Shown: positions 42,104 to 50,898 of the stretch, in pieces
Position numbering within the stretch: the first letter of the stretch is position 1
Layout of the letters: each line of letters starts with the position of its first letter
Assembly (NCBI RefSeq): GCF_013408655.1
Contig: NZ_JACCBP010000001.1
Location: forward strand, 186,001-250,000
Length of the DNA stretch: 64,000 bases
Reading direction: 5' to 3'
Source of the DNA: Pigmentiphaga litoralis
GTDB taxonomy: Bacteria; Pseudomonadota; Gammaproteobacteria; Burkholderiales; Burkholderiaceae_B
Made by a program: the position numbers and the translations under genes
The notes under the pieces: generated by a model
Seen by the model: only the letters and a program-made list of their open reading frames with translations
The model's database searches: none
What the model was told of the DNA's origin: nothing

Positions 42104-42152
42104 CGGCACCCTGTAAACGGCGCTAAGGTGGTGCCGAATCGGCCTGCCATCA

Positions 42153-42168
42153 TGGCACAGCTATTGCT
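42153..42168 (+). promoter_or_regulatory. Sigma-54 (-24/-12) promoter for urea carboxylase
   Basis: TGGCAC (42153-42158), five bases, then TTGCT (42164-42168) fits the RpoN consensus exactly in both boxes and in spacing. The start codon of the carboxylase lies 57 bases further on. Confidence 0.75.
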
Positions 42169-42224
42169 AAATCCTTCCATGCGCCTGGCTCCCGGGCAGT
42201 CTTCTCACGAAGCCGGAAGGATTT

Positions 42225-45200
42225 ATGTTCCATACAGTTCTGATCGCCAATCGCGGCGAAATCGCGGTCCGCATCATTCGCACGCTTCGGCGCATGGGCA
42301 TCAAAAGCGTCGCGGTGTATTCCGACGCCGATCGCGATGCCGCGCATGTCCGTCAGGCCGACGTGGCGGTGGCCATCGGCAAGGCCGCGCCCACCGAAAG
42401 CTATCTGCGGGGCGATGCCATCATCCAGGCCGCGCGCGACACGGGCGCCCAGGCCATCATCCCCGGCTACGGTTTCCTGTCCGAAAACGCGGCATTCGCG
42501 CAGGCTTGCGAAGACGCAGGTATCGCGTTTGTCGGTCCGACCGCGCAGCAGATGCGCGACTTCGGCCTGAAGCATGCGGCGCGCGAACTGGCGGAAAAGG
42601 CCGGCGTGCCCCTGACTCCCGGCTCGGGCCTGCTCAAGGATCTGGACGATGCGCGCGAGTGGGCCGCCCGCATCGGCTATCCCGTCATGCTCAAAAGCAC
42701 GGCGGGGGGCGGCGGCATCGGGCTGACCCGTTGCAACGACGAACCGGCGCTGGCCACCGCGTTCGAATCGGTGCAGCGTCTGGGCAAAAGCTTTTTCAGC
42801 GACGGCGGCGTCTTCGTCGAACGTTTTGTCGACCACGCGCGCCATGTCGAAGTGCAGATCTTTGGCGACGGCCAGGGCAAGGTGCTGGCCGTGGGTGAAC
42901 GGGACTGCTCGATCCAGCGCCGCAACCAGAAAGTGGTGGAAGAAACCCCGGCGCCAGGGCTGCCCGCAGCCACGCGCACCGCGCTGCTGGACGCCGCGCA
43001 GCGCCTGGGCGAGACGGTGTCCTACCGGTCTGCCGGCACGGTGGAATTCATTTACGACGGCGCGAAAGACGCGTTCTACTTTCTTGAGGTCAATACCCGC
43101 CTGCAGGTGGAACACGCGATTACCGAGGCCGTCACGGGCGTTGATCTGGTGGAGTGGATGATCCGCACGGCGGCGGGCGATGCACCGGCGCTGGACGTGG
43201 CGCCGACGCCCAACGGCGCGTCGATCGAAGTGCGTCTGTATGCCGAAGACCCCCTCAAGGCTTTCCAGCCTTCGCCCGGCGTGCTGACGCAGGTCGTGTT
43301 TCCTGACGATGCGCGCATCGACGGCTGGGTAGAGCAGGGCACCGAAGTCTCGCCCTATTACGACCCCATGCTGGCCAAGCTGATCGTGCATGGCGCGGAC
43401 CGGAACGACGCAATCGCCAAATTGCAGGCGGCGCTGTCGGCCACGCGTCTGGCGGGCATCTCGACCAACCTGGAATACCTGCGGCAGATCGTCGCAAGCC
43501 CGGCGTTTCATCAGGCCGGCTTGTCGACCCGCTTTCTGGACACCTTTGATTTTGTTGCGCCCACGGTGGAAGTGGTCGAGGCCGGCACCTACACCACGGT
43601 GCAGGACTACCCCGGCCGCGTCGGCTATTGGGACATTGGCGTGCCGCCGTCGGGTCCGATGGATGATTGGGCATTCAGGCTGGCCAACCGCATTGTCGGC
43701 AACCATGCCAGTGCGGCGGGCCTTGAATGCACCGTCATCGGACCGACCCTGCGTTTTCATTCCGACAGCGTGTTCGCGTTGACCGGCGCCCCCACGTCCG
43801 CCCTGCTGGACGGTGAGCCGGTCGCGTTCTGGGCGCCTGTCACGGTCAAGGCGGGCCAGGTCCTGACGGTAGGCCGCGTCGCCAGCGGCTGCCGCAGTTA
43901 CCTTGCGATCCGCAATGGCATCGACGTGCCGGACTACCTGGGCAGCAAGTCCACCTTTGCGCTGGGCCAGTTCGGCGGCCATGCCGGCCGGCCGCTGCGC
44001 CCGTCGGACATGCTGACCATCAACAATCCCGACCTGATCGGCAGCGGCACGCCCGCGCCGGTGGCCACCCCCGCCGCGTTGCCCGCGTCGCTGGTGCCGA
44101 CCTACGGCACCACCTGGGAAATCGGTGCGCTGTACGGCCCGCATGGCGCGCCCGATTTCTTTACCGACGAATCGATCGCCACCTTCTTTGCGTCGCCTTG
44201 GGAAGTCCACTACAACTCGAACCGCCTGGGCATCCGGCTGACGGGTCCCAAGCCGTCGTGGACGCGGACCGATGGCGGCGAAGCCGGCCTGCATCCGTCC
44301 AACGTCCATGATTGCGAATACGCGATCGGCAGCATCAACTTCACGGGCGACATGCCGGTGATCCTGACGCGCGATGGTCCCAGCCTGGGCGGCTTCGTCT
44401 GCGCGGCGACCATTGCCAAGGCCGAGTTGTGGAAGGTGGGCCAGGTCAAGCCGGGTGACACCATCCGCTTTGTGCCCATCACCTTCGAACAGGCCCTGGC
44501 GCTGGAACTGGCGCAGGACCGCATTGCCGACACGCTGGCCGAAGAAACCTTGCCCGTGTTGACCGCGACGATGGACGCTCCGGTGCCGGTCGTTGGCCGT
44601 CCGGTGTCACCCACGATTCTTGCCGAGACCGAAGCCGCCGGCACCGTGCCCAAGGCCGTGTACCGGCAGGCGGGCGACAAGTATGTGCTGATCGAATATG
44701 GCGACAACGTCCTTGATCTGAACCTGCGCTTTCGCATCCATGCACTGATGGAAGCCCTGCGCGCCACGCCGATTGACGGCGTGCAGGAAATGTCGCCGGG
44801 CGTGCGGTCGCTGCAGATCCGCTACGACAGCCGCATCGTGTCGCAACGCGCCTTGCTCGAAGGGCTGCTGGCGCTGGAAGCCACGCTGCCCCCGGTCGAA
44901 AACATGAAAGTGCCGAGCCGCGTCGTGCATCTGCCGCTGGCCTTTGAAGATTCGGCCACGCTGGATGCGGTGGCCAAGTACCGCCAGTCGGTCCGCGACA
45001 AGGCGCCTTGGCTGCCAAGCAATACCGAGTTCATGCGGCGCATCAACGGCCTCGATTCCATCGATCAGGTCCGCCAGATCCTGTACGACGCCAGCTACAT
45101 GGTGCTGGGCCTGGGCGACGTGTACCTGGGCGCGCCGTGCGCCGTGCCGATCGATCCGCGCCATCGCCTGCTCACGTCCAAGTACAACCCGGCACGCACC

Positions 45201-45863
45201 TACACGGCCGAAGGCACGGTCGGCATCGGCGGCGTCTACATGTGCATCTATGGCATGGACTCGCCCGGCGGCTATCAGCTGGTGGGCCGCACGCTGCCGA
45301 TCTGGAACAAGTTCCTGAAGAACCCGGTGTTCGTGAACCAGCAGCCGTGGCTGCTCAAGTTCTTTGACCAAGTGCGTTTCTATCCGGTGACGGAAGCCGA
45401 ACTCGACACCCTGCGCGCCGACTTCCGTGCCGGCCGCCAGAGCATCACGATCACCGAAGAAATCTTTGACCTTGCGGCCTACAACGCCTTCCTGACATCG
45501 ATCGAACCCGAACTGCAGACCTTCCGCACGAAACAGAAGGCCGCGTTCGAGACCGAGGTCGCGCACTGGAAAACCGAGGATGAAAACGCGCAGGTCGAAG
45601 CCGCGTCGCGTGCGCCGGTGATCGACCCCGGCGCGGTCGACAGCGATGCGATTACCGCCGACATCAGCGGCAATGTGTGGAAGCTGATTGCCGAACCCGG
45701 CGCAAGCGTCAAGGCGGGGGACCCGCTGCTGATTCTTGAAGCCATGAAGATGGAGTTCCAGATCGTCGCGCCGCATGACGGCGTGGTGCGATCGATTTAC
45801 TGCCAGCCCGGCATGCTCGTCAGCGCGGGTGACCCGCTGATATCGCTCGACGCGGCAGCCTGA
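42225..45863 (+). CDS. uca: Urea carboxylase (biotin-dependent)
   Basis: This 1212-residue protein carboxylates urea to allophanate using ATP and bicarbonate. Residues 1-450 form the biotin carboxylase domain (VLIANRGEIAVRIIRTLRRMG, ATP-grasp loop KSTAGGGGIGL, FLEVNTRLQVEHAITE). The carboxyltransferase part follows (about 455-980: ALTGAP, TRDGPSLGGF, VLIEYGDNVLDLN). The biotin carrier domain ends the protein with the biotinylation motif EAMKMEF, Lys1175. An Asp is kept in TRDGPSLGGF (Asp717). Some proteins of this family are guanidine carboxylases, said to differ by an Asp-to-Asn change in the carboxyltransferase domain; I cannot confirm that Asp717 is that site. The start has a GGAAGGA Shine-Dalgarno. 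urtABCDE follow, but no allophanate hydrolase is present. Confidence 0.9.
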   Translation: MFHTVLIANRGEIAVRIIRTLRRMGIKSVAVYSDADRDAAHVRQADVAVAIGKAAPTESYLRGDAIIQAARDTGAQAIIPGYGFLSENAAFAQACEDAGIAFVGPTAQQMRDFGLKHAARELAEKAGVPLTPGSGLLKDLDDAREWAARIGYPVMLKSTAGGGGIGLTRCNDEPALATAFESVQRLGKSFFSDGGVFVERFVDHARHVEVQIFGDGQGKVLAVGERDCSIQRRNQKVVEETPAPGLPAATRTALLDAAQRLGETVSYRSAGTVEFIYDGAKDAFYFLEVNTRLQVEHAITEAVTGVDLVEWMIRTAAGDAPALDVAPTPNGASIEVRLYAEDPLKAFQPSPGVLTQVVFPDDARIDGWVEQGTEVSPYYDPMLAKLIVHGADRNDAIAKLQAALSATRLAGISTNLEYLRQIVASPAFHQAGLSTRFLDTFDFVAPTVEVVEAGTYTTVQDYPGRVGYWDIGVPPSGPMDDWAFRLANRIVGNHASAAGLECTVIGPTLRFHSDSVFALTGAPTSALLDGEPVAFWAPVTVKAGQVLTVGRVASGCRSYLAIRNGIDVPDYLGSKSTFALGQFGGHAGRPLRPSDMLTINNPDLIGSGTPAPVATPAALPASLVPTYGTTWEIGALYGPHGAPDFFTDESIATFFASPWEVHYNSNRLGIRLTGPKPSWTRTDGGEAGLHPSNVHDCEYAIGSINFTGDMPVILTRDGPSLGGFVCAATIAKAELWKVGQVKPGDTIRFVPITFEQALALELAQDRIADTLAEETLPVLTATMDAPVPVVGRPVSPTILAETEAAGTVPKAVYRQAGDKYVLIEYGDNVLDLNLRFRIHALMEALRATPIDGVQEMSPGVRSLQIRYDSRIVSQRALLEGLLALEATLPPVENMKVPSRVVHLPLAFEDSATLDAVAKYRQSVRDKAPWLPSNTEFMRRINGLDSIDQVRQILYDASYMVLGLGDVYLGAPCAVPIDPRHRLLTSKYNPARTYTAEGTVGIGGVYMCIYGMDSPGGYQLVGRTLPIWNKFLKNPVFVNQQPWLLKFFDQVRFYPVTEAELDTLRADFRAGRQSITITEEIFDLAAYNAFLTSIEPELQTFRTKQKAAFETEVAHWKTEDENAQVEAASRAPVIDPGAVDSDAITADISGNVWKLIAEPGASVKAGDPLLILEAMKMEFQIVAPHDGVVRSIYCQPGMLVSAGDPLISLDAAA

Positions 45864-45901
45864 TCCACCGTTTTCCCACCCACACCCCCCGAGGAATGAA
45901 G

Positions 45902-47206
45902 ATGAACAGACGCGAGTTGCTGAAAATGGGTTCGATCGCCGGCGCCCTGTCGATGGCCGGTGCGCCGTCCGTGCTGTGGGCGCAGGACAAGTCGCCGATC
46001 AAGGTCGGCATTCTTCATTCCCTGTCGGGGACGATGGCCATTTCGGAAACGTCGTTGAAAGACGTGGCCCTGATGACGATTGACGAAATCAACAAAAGCG
46101 GCGGCGTCATGGGCCGCCAAATCCAGCCGGTGGTGGTCGACCCGGCGTCGAACTGGCCGCTGTTTGCCGAACGCGCCCGCGCGCTGCTGACGCAAGACAA
46201 GGTGGCTGCCGTGTTCGGTTGCTGGACGTCGGTGTCGCGCAAGTCGGTGCTGCCGGTGTTTGAAGAATTGAACGGTCTGCTGTTCTACCCGGTGCAATAC
46301 GAAGGCGAAGAAATGTCGCGCAACGTGTTCTACACCGGCGCAGCGCCGAATCAGCAGGCGATTCCTGCGGTCGAATATCTGCTGAGCAAGGAGGGCGGGG
46401 CGGCCAAGCGCATCTTCCTGCTGGGCACTGACTATGTCTACCCGCGCACCACCAACAAGATCCTGCGCGCCTTCCTGCTGACCAAGGGCATCAAGGACAG
46501 CGATATCGAAGAGGTGTACACGCCATTCGGCCACAGCGACTATCAGACGATCGTTGCGAACATCAAGCGGTTCTCGCAAGGCGGCAAGACCGCGGTCGTG
46601 TCGACCATCAACGGCGATTCGAACGTGCCGTTCTACAAGGAACTGGGCAACCAGGGCCTGAAGGCCAAGGACGTGCCGGTGGTGGCGTTCTCGGTGGGCG
46701 AAGAAGAACTGCGCGGCATCGACACCAAGCCGCTGGTGGGTCACCTGGCCGCGTGGAACTACTTCATGTCGGTCAAGAACCCGACCAACGACGCGTTCAA
46801 GAAACAGTGGGCGGCATGGGCCAAGGCACAGAAGCTGCCAGGCGCCGACAAGTCGGTCACCAACGACCCGATGGAAGCCACCTACGTGGGCATCAAGATG
46901 TGGAAGCAGGCGGTGGAAAAGGCCAAGAGCACGGATGTCGACAAGGTGCGTCCGGCCGTGATCGGCCAGAAGGTCGCTGCCCCGTCGGGCTTCACGCTGG
47001 AAATGGACGGCAACCACCATCTGCACAAACCCGTCATGATCGGTGAAGTCCGCGCCAACGGTCAGTTCAACGTGGTGTGGCAGACCAAGGGGCCGATCCG
47101 CGCGCAACCGTGGAGCCCGTTCATTGAAGGCAACAAGGGCAAGCCGGATACCGTTGCGGCGGCGCGCCTGCAGGAACTCGAGTCGTCGCTGCGCCGGACG
47201 GCCTGA
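45902..47206 (+). CDS. urtA: Urea ABC transporter substrate-binding protein UrtA
   Basis: A periplasmic urea receptor of 434 residues. The N-terminus NRRELLKMGSIAGALSMAGAPSVLWAQ looks like a Tat-type signal with twin arginines. The receptor fold begins SPIKVGILHSLSGTMAISETSLKD and contains the UrtA landmarks VFGCWTSVSRKSVLPVFEELNGLLFYPVQYEGEE and GDSNVPFYKELGNQGL. The start ATG at 45902 has GAGGA six bases before; ATG at 45896 is too close to it. It sits 38 bases after the carboxylase and shares one base with urtB. Confidence 0.95.
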   Translation: MNRRELLKMGSIAGALSMAGAPSVLWAQDKSPIKVGILHSLSGTMAISETSLKDVALMTIDEINKSGGVMGRQIQPVVVDPASNWPLFAERARALLTQDKVAAVFGCWTSVSRKSVLPVFEELNGLLFYPVQYEGEEMSRNVFYTGAAPNQQAIPAVEYLLSKEGGAAKRIFLLGTDYVYPRTTNKILRAFLLTKGIKDSDIEEVYTPFGHSDYQTIVANIKRFSQGGKTAVVSTINGDSNVPFYKELGNQGLKAKDVPVVAFSVGEEELRGIDTKPLVGHLAAWNYFMSVKNPTNDAFKKQWAAWAKAQKLPGADKSVTNDPMEATYVGIKMWKQAVEKAKSTDVDKVRPAVIGQKVAAPSGFTLEMDGNHHLHKPVMIGEVRANGQFNVVWQTKGPIRAQPWSPFIEGNKGKPDTVAAARLQELESSLRRTA

Positions 47207-48816
47207 TGACGACGCGCTGGCTTGCGTTCGCGGCAAGTCTGGCGCTGGTGTGGCATGTCGGGGCGGTCGCGATGACCGCCGCCGATGTGGCTCCGCTTGC
47301 GCAGGACGATTACGCCGACAAGGAAGCGGCGATCCAGCGGCTGGTCGAAGCGGGCGATGCGCCCGCGCTGGCCGTGCTGCAGGCGCTTGATGACGACACC
47401 GTGGTGGCGACGTCGTCGGGCCAGATCCTGCTGCAATCGGGCGACCGGTTCACCGATGCCGTCACGGGCCGGCAAGTGCCCGAATCGGTGGGGTCCGAAG
47501 CGGATCCTGTCAGTCTGAACAACCGGCTGCGCGGACTGGTGTCCGGCGGCCTGGCGGCGGCCAAGCTTGCATCACCCGACCTGGCCGTACGGCGGGCCGC
47601 GGTCGATGCCTTGCTGCAAAGCCCCGACCCCGCATTCAAGAAACAGATCGACGCCGCGCGCGATCGGGAAAAGGACACGACGACCAGGGAACGCCTGGAT
47701 ACCTTGTGGGCCATGGCGTCCCTGCAGGATCCCGATGCGGCCCTGCGGTATGAGGCCGTGCGATTGGTGGCTGCGCGCAACGATCTGCAGATGCGCGAAT
47801 TGCTGCTGCCGCTACTGGTGCGCAATGCCGATGGCACCTATGCCGAACCTGACGAACAGGTGCGCAAGGCCGCCCAGGCCGGCATCGACACCCTGGACAG
47901 CCGGCAGCGCTGGGGCGACCTGGCCGGCACGGCGTTCGCGGGATTGAGCCTGGGCAGCGTGCTGCTGCTGGCCGCGCTGGGGCTGGCGATCACCTATGGC
48001 CTGATTGGCGTCATCAACATGGCGCACGGCGAATTCCTGATGATCGGCGCCTATGCCACGTTCTCGGTGCAGAACCTGTTTCGCGCCTACCTTCCGGCGG
48101 GCTTCGACTGGTACCCGCTGGCGGCCGTGCCGGTCGCGTTTGCCGCGGCGGCCCTGGCGGGCTTCATCCTGGAACGGCTGGTGCTGCGGCATCTGTATGG
48201 CCGGCCGCTGGAAACGTTGCTGACCACCTTCGGTATCAGCCTGCTGCTGATCCAGGCGACCCGCATGCTGTTCGGCGCGCAGAACGTGCAGGTGACCAAT
48301 CCGGGGTGGATGAGCGGCGGGTTCGCGGTCCTGCCCAACCTGGTGCTGCCGTACAACCGTGTCGTGATCCTGGTGTTTTCCTTTGCGGTTCTGGCGATCG
48401 CGTGGTCGGTGCTGAACCGTACGCGGCTGGGGCTGTTCGTGCGTGCCGTGACGCAGAACCGGACCATGGCGGCATGTGTGGGCGTGCAGACCCACAAGGT
48501 CGACAGCTATGCCTTTGCGTTCGGCGCAGGCATTGCCGGACTGGGTGGCTGCGCGCTGTCGCAGATCGGCAATGTGGGGCCCGACCTGGGCCAGAGCTAC
48601 ATCATCGATTCGTTCATGGTGGTGGTGCTGGGCGGAGTGGGGCAACTGGCCGGTACCGTGGTTGGCGCGATGGGGCTCGGCATATTGAGCAAGCTCATTG
48701 AACCCTTCTGGGGCGCCGTGCTGGCAAAGATCGCGGTCCTGGTGCTCATCGTCCTGTTCATTCAAAAGCGTCCCCAGGGCATGTTTGCCCTCAAGGGCCG
48801 CAGCGCGGAGGCTTGA
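47206..48816 (+). CDS. urtB: Urea ABC transporter permease UrtB
   Basis: A membrane subunit of 536 residues. A signal-like N-terminus is followed by a periplasmic domain of about 215 residues, which is HEAT-like and helical (for example QDDYADKEAAIQRLVEAGDAPALAVLQAL), and this is usual for UrtB. The branched-chain-amino-acid-type permease part comes next, with ITYGLIGVINMAHGEFLMIGAY and GGVGQLAGTVVGAMGLG. The start codon overlaps the urtA stop (TGATG). It forms a heterodimer with UrtC. Confidence 0.94.
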   Translation: MTTRWLAFAASLALVWHVGAVAMTAADVAPLAQDDYADKEAAIQRLVEAGDAPALAVLQALDDDTVVATSSGQILLQSGDRFTDAVTGRQVPESVGSEADPVSLNNRLRGLVSGGLAAAKLASPDLAVRRAAVDALLQSPDPAFKKQIDAARDREKDTTTRERLDTLWAMASLQDPDAALRYEAVRLVAARNDLQMRELLLPLLVRNADGTYAEPDEQVRKAAQAGIDTLDSRQRWGDLAGTAFAGLSLGSVLLLAALGLAITYGLIGVINMAHGEFLMIGAYATFSVQNLFRAYLPAGFDWYPLAAVPVAFAAAALAGFILERLVLRHLYGRPLETLLTTFGISLLLIQATRMLFGAQNVQVTNPGWMSGGFAVLPNLVLPYNRVVILVFSFAVLAIAWSVLNRTRLGLFVRAVTQNRTMAACVGVQTHKVDSYAFAFGAGIAGLGGCALSQIGNVGPDLGQSYIIDSFMVVVLGGVGQLAGTVVGAMGLGILSKLIEPFWGAVLAKIAVLVLIVLFIQKRPQGMFALKGRSAEA

Positions 48817-48817
48817 T

Positions 48818-50014
48818 ATGACGACCACCGTGAACGGGGCCGTCCCGGACGTGCGGGCGGGGGCCGGGTTGCCTGTGGCGGGCTTGCCAGCGACGGGCTT
48901 GCCTTCCGCGACCTTGCCCTTCGCACTGGCCTTGCCACCGCGGCCGGCGTTGCTCAGCCGGCCCGCGTGGATCGCCTTGCTGGTGTTGATCGTGGTGGTG
49001 GGGGTGGCGGTGCCGCTGTGCGCGCTGTGGCTGCCCGCCGACCATCCGTTGCACCTGTCGGCCTATGGCATGACGCTGGCCGGCAAGCTGATGTGTTATG
49101 CCATCGCCGCGCTGGCGCTGGACCTGGTGTGGGGGTATTGCGGCATCCTGAGCCTGGGGCATGGGCTGTTCTTTGCGCTGGGCGGCTATGCCATGGGCAT
49201 GTACCTGATGCGGTCGATAGGCCGCGAAGGGTCCTACCAGAGCGACCTGCCGGACTTCATGGTCTTTCTGGACTGGAAGGAACTGCCGTGGTTCTGGCAG
49301 GGCACCGACAACTTCGCGTATGCCATGTTGCTGGTCGTGGTCGTGCCCGCGGCGCTGGCCTGGGTGTTCGGCTTCTTTACCTTCCGGTCCCGGGTCAAGG
49401 GCGTGTACCTGTCGATCATCACGCAGGCCATGACCTTCGCGGCCATGCTGCTGTTCTATCGCAACGAGACGGGCTTTGGCGGCAACAACGGGTTCACCGA
49501 CTTCAAGCGGATCCTGGGCTATGGCATCACGCAGCCGGGTACCCGGACGGTGCTGTTCCTGGTCACGTTTCTTGTACTGGTGCTGGCCTTCCTGGCGGCG
49601 CGCGCGATCGTCACGTCCAAGCTCGGGCGGGTCGTGACCGGGGTGCGCGATGCCGAGTCGCGGCTCATGTTCCTGGGCTACAGCCCGCTGGGCTACAAAC
49701 TTTTCATCTGGACCGTGTCGGCGGTGCTGTGCGGCATCGCGGGGGCCTTGTATGTGCCGCAGGTGGGCATCATCAACCCCAATGAAATGTCGCCGGTCAA
49801 TTCGATCGAGATGGCCATCTGGGTGGCGGTGGGCGGACGCGGCACGCTGATCGGGCCGATCATCGGCGCCTTTGCGGTCAACGGCGCCAAGAGCTTCTTC
49901 ACCACCTTCTTTGCCGAATACTGGCTGTTCTTCCTGGGCGCGATCTTTGTGCTGGTTCCGCTGCTGCTGCCCAATGGCATCGTGGGGCTGTTCCGGAAGG
50001 GAGCGGCGCGATGA
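48818..50014 (+). CDS. urtC: Urea ABC transporter permease UrtC
   Basis: The second membrane subunit, 398 residues, with about nine to ten hydrophobic helices. LDLVWGYCGILSLGHGLFFALGGYAMGMYLMR and WVAVGGRGTLIGPIIGAFAVNGAKS are UrtC/LivM landmarks. The N-terminal 45 residues are Pro/Ala/Gly-rich and not conserved. The start ATG at 48818 lies two bases after the urtB stop with a GCGGAGG Shine-Dalgarno. Confidence 0.94.
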   Translation: MTTTVNGAVPDVRAGAGLPVAGLPATGLPSATLPFALALPPRPALLSRPAWIALLVLIVVVGVAVPLCALWLPADHPLHLSAYGMTLAGKLMCYAIAALALDLVWGYCGILSLGHGLFFALGGYAMGMYLMRSIGREGSYQSDLPDFMVFLDWKELPWFWQGTDNFAYAMLLVVVVPAALAWVFGFFTFRSRVKGVYLSIITQAMTFAAMLLFYRNETGFGGNNGFTDFKRILGYGITQPGTRTVLFLVTFLVLVLAFLAARAIVTSKLGRVVTGVRDAESRLMFLGYSPLGYKLFIWTVSAVLCGIAGALYVPQVGIINPNEMSPVNSIEMAIWVAVGGRGTLIGPIIGAFAVNGAKSFFTTFFAEYWLFFLGAIFVLVPLLLPNGIVGLFRKGAAR

Positions 50015-50039
50015 CATCCCACCGCAAGCGGAGCGCGCG

Positions 50040-50894
50040 ATGAATCCCTATCTGACGCGTGACAAGGACGATGACGAAGGCACCAACGCCAGCGGCAGCA
50101 CCACCGGCCTGGGCCACATCCTGCGGCCCGGCGAAATCGATGTCTCGCACGGACCCATCCTGTACCTGGAGGACGTGACCGTCAGCTTCGATGGCTTCAA
50201 GGCGCTCAACAAGCTGACACTGTCGATCGACGAAGGCGAACTGCGCTGCATCATCGGGCCCAATGGCGCGGGCAAGACCACCATGATGGATGTGATCACC
50301 GGCAAGACCCGATGCCAGACCGGCAAGGTGTTCCTGGGCCAGACCATCGACCTGCGGCGCATGGACGAACCGTCGATCGCGCGCATCGGCATCGGCCGCA
50401 AGTTCCAGAAGCCCACGGTGTTCGCCAGCCACCCGGTCTGGGAAAACCTGGAGCTGGCCATGAAGACCGACAAGGGCTGGTGGCCGTCCTTGCGCTCGCG
50501 CTTCACGCGGCCAGCGCAGGCCCGCGTCGAAGAAATCCTGAGCCTGCTCAACCTTGAGCAGGACGCGTTTCGCCTGGCGGGGGATCTGTCGCACGGGCAG
50601 AAGCAGCGGCTGGAAATCGGCATGCTGCTGATGCAGCAGCCGCGCCTGCTGCTGCTCGACGAACCGGCCGCCGGCATCACCGATGAAGAAACCATGGAAC
50701 TGGCGGCGCTGCTGAACGGCCTGCGCGGGTCGTGCTCGATGATGGTGGTCGAGCACGATATGGACTTCGTGGGCGCGCTGGCCGGCGACACGGGCAAGGT
50801 CACGGTCATGGCCGAAGGCAGCGTGCTGGCCGAAGGCACGCTGGACACCGTGCGCGCCAATGACACCGTGATCGAATCCTATCTGGGGAGATGA
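50040..50894 (+). CDS. urtD: Urea ABC transporter ATP-binding protein UrtD
   Basis: A nucleotide-binding subunit of 284 residues. Walker A is GPNGAGKTTMMD, the signature is LSHGQKQRLEIG and Walker B is LLLLDEPAAGITDEE. It is LivG-like, with DVTVSFDGFKALNKL before the P-loop. About 35 N-terminal residues are not conserved (NPYLTRDKDDDEGTNASGST). The ATG at 50040 is 25 bases after urtC. It pairs with UrtE. Confidence 0.95.
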   Translation: MNPYLTRDKDDDEGTNASGSTTGLGHILRPGEIDVSHGPILYLEDVTVSFDGFKALNKLTLSIDEGELRCIIGPNGAGKTTMMDVITGKTRCQTGKVFLGQTIDLRRMDEPSIARIGIGRKFQKPTVFASHPVWENLELAMKTDKGWWPSLRSRFTRPAQARVEEILSLLNLEQDAFRLAGDLSHGQKQRLEIGMLLMQQPRLLLLDEPAAGITDEETMELAALLNGLRGSCSMMVVEHDMDFVGALAGDTGKVTVMAEGSVLAEGTLDTVRANDTVIESYLGR

Positions 50895-50898
50895 GCGC

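Noticed and set aside
42040..42224. Guanidine (ykkC-type) riboswitch before the carboxylase
   Set aside because: No match to the conserved ykkC core was seen; the region is better explained by protein-binding dyads and a sigma-54 promoter.
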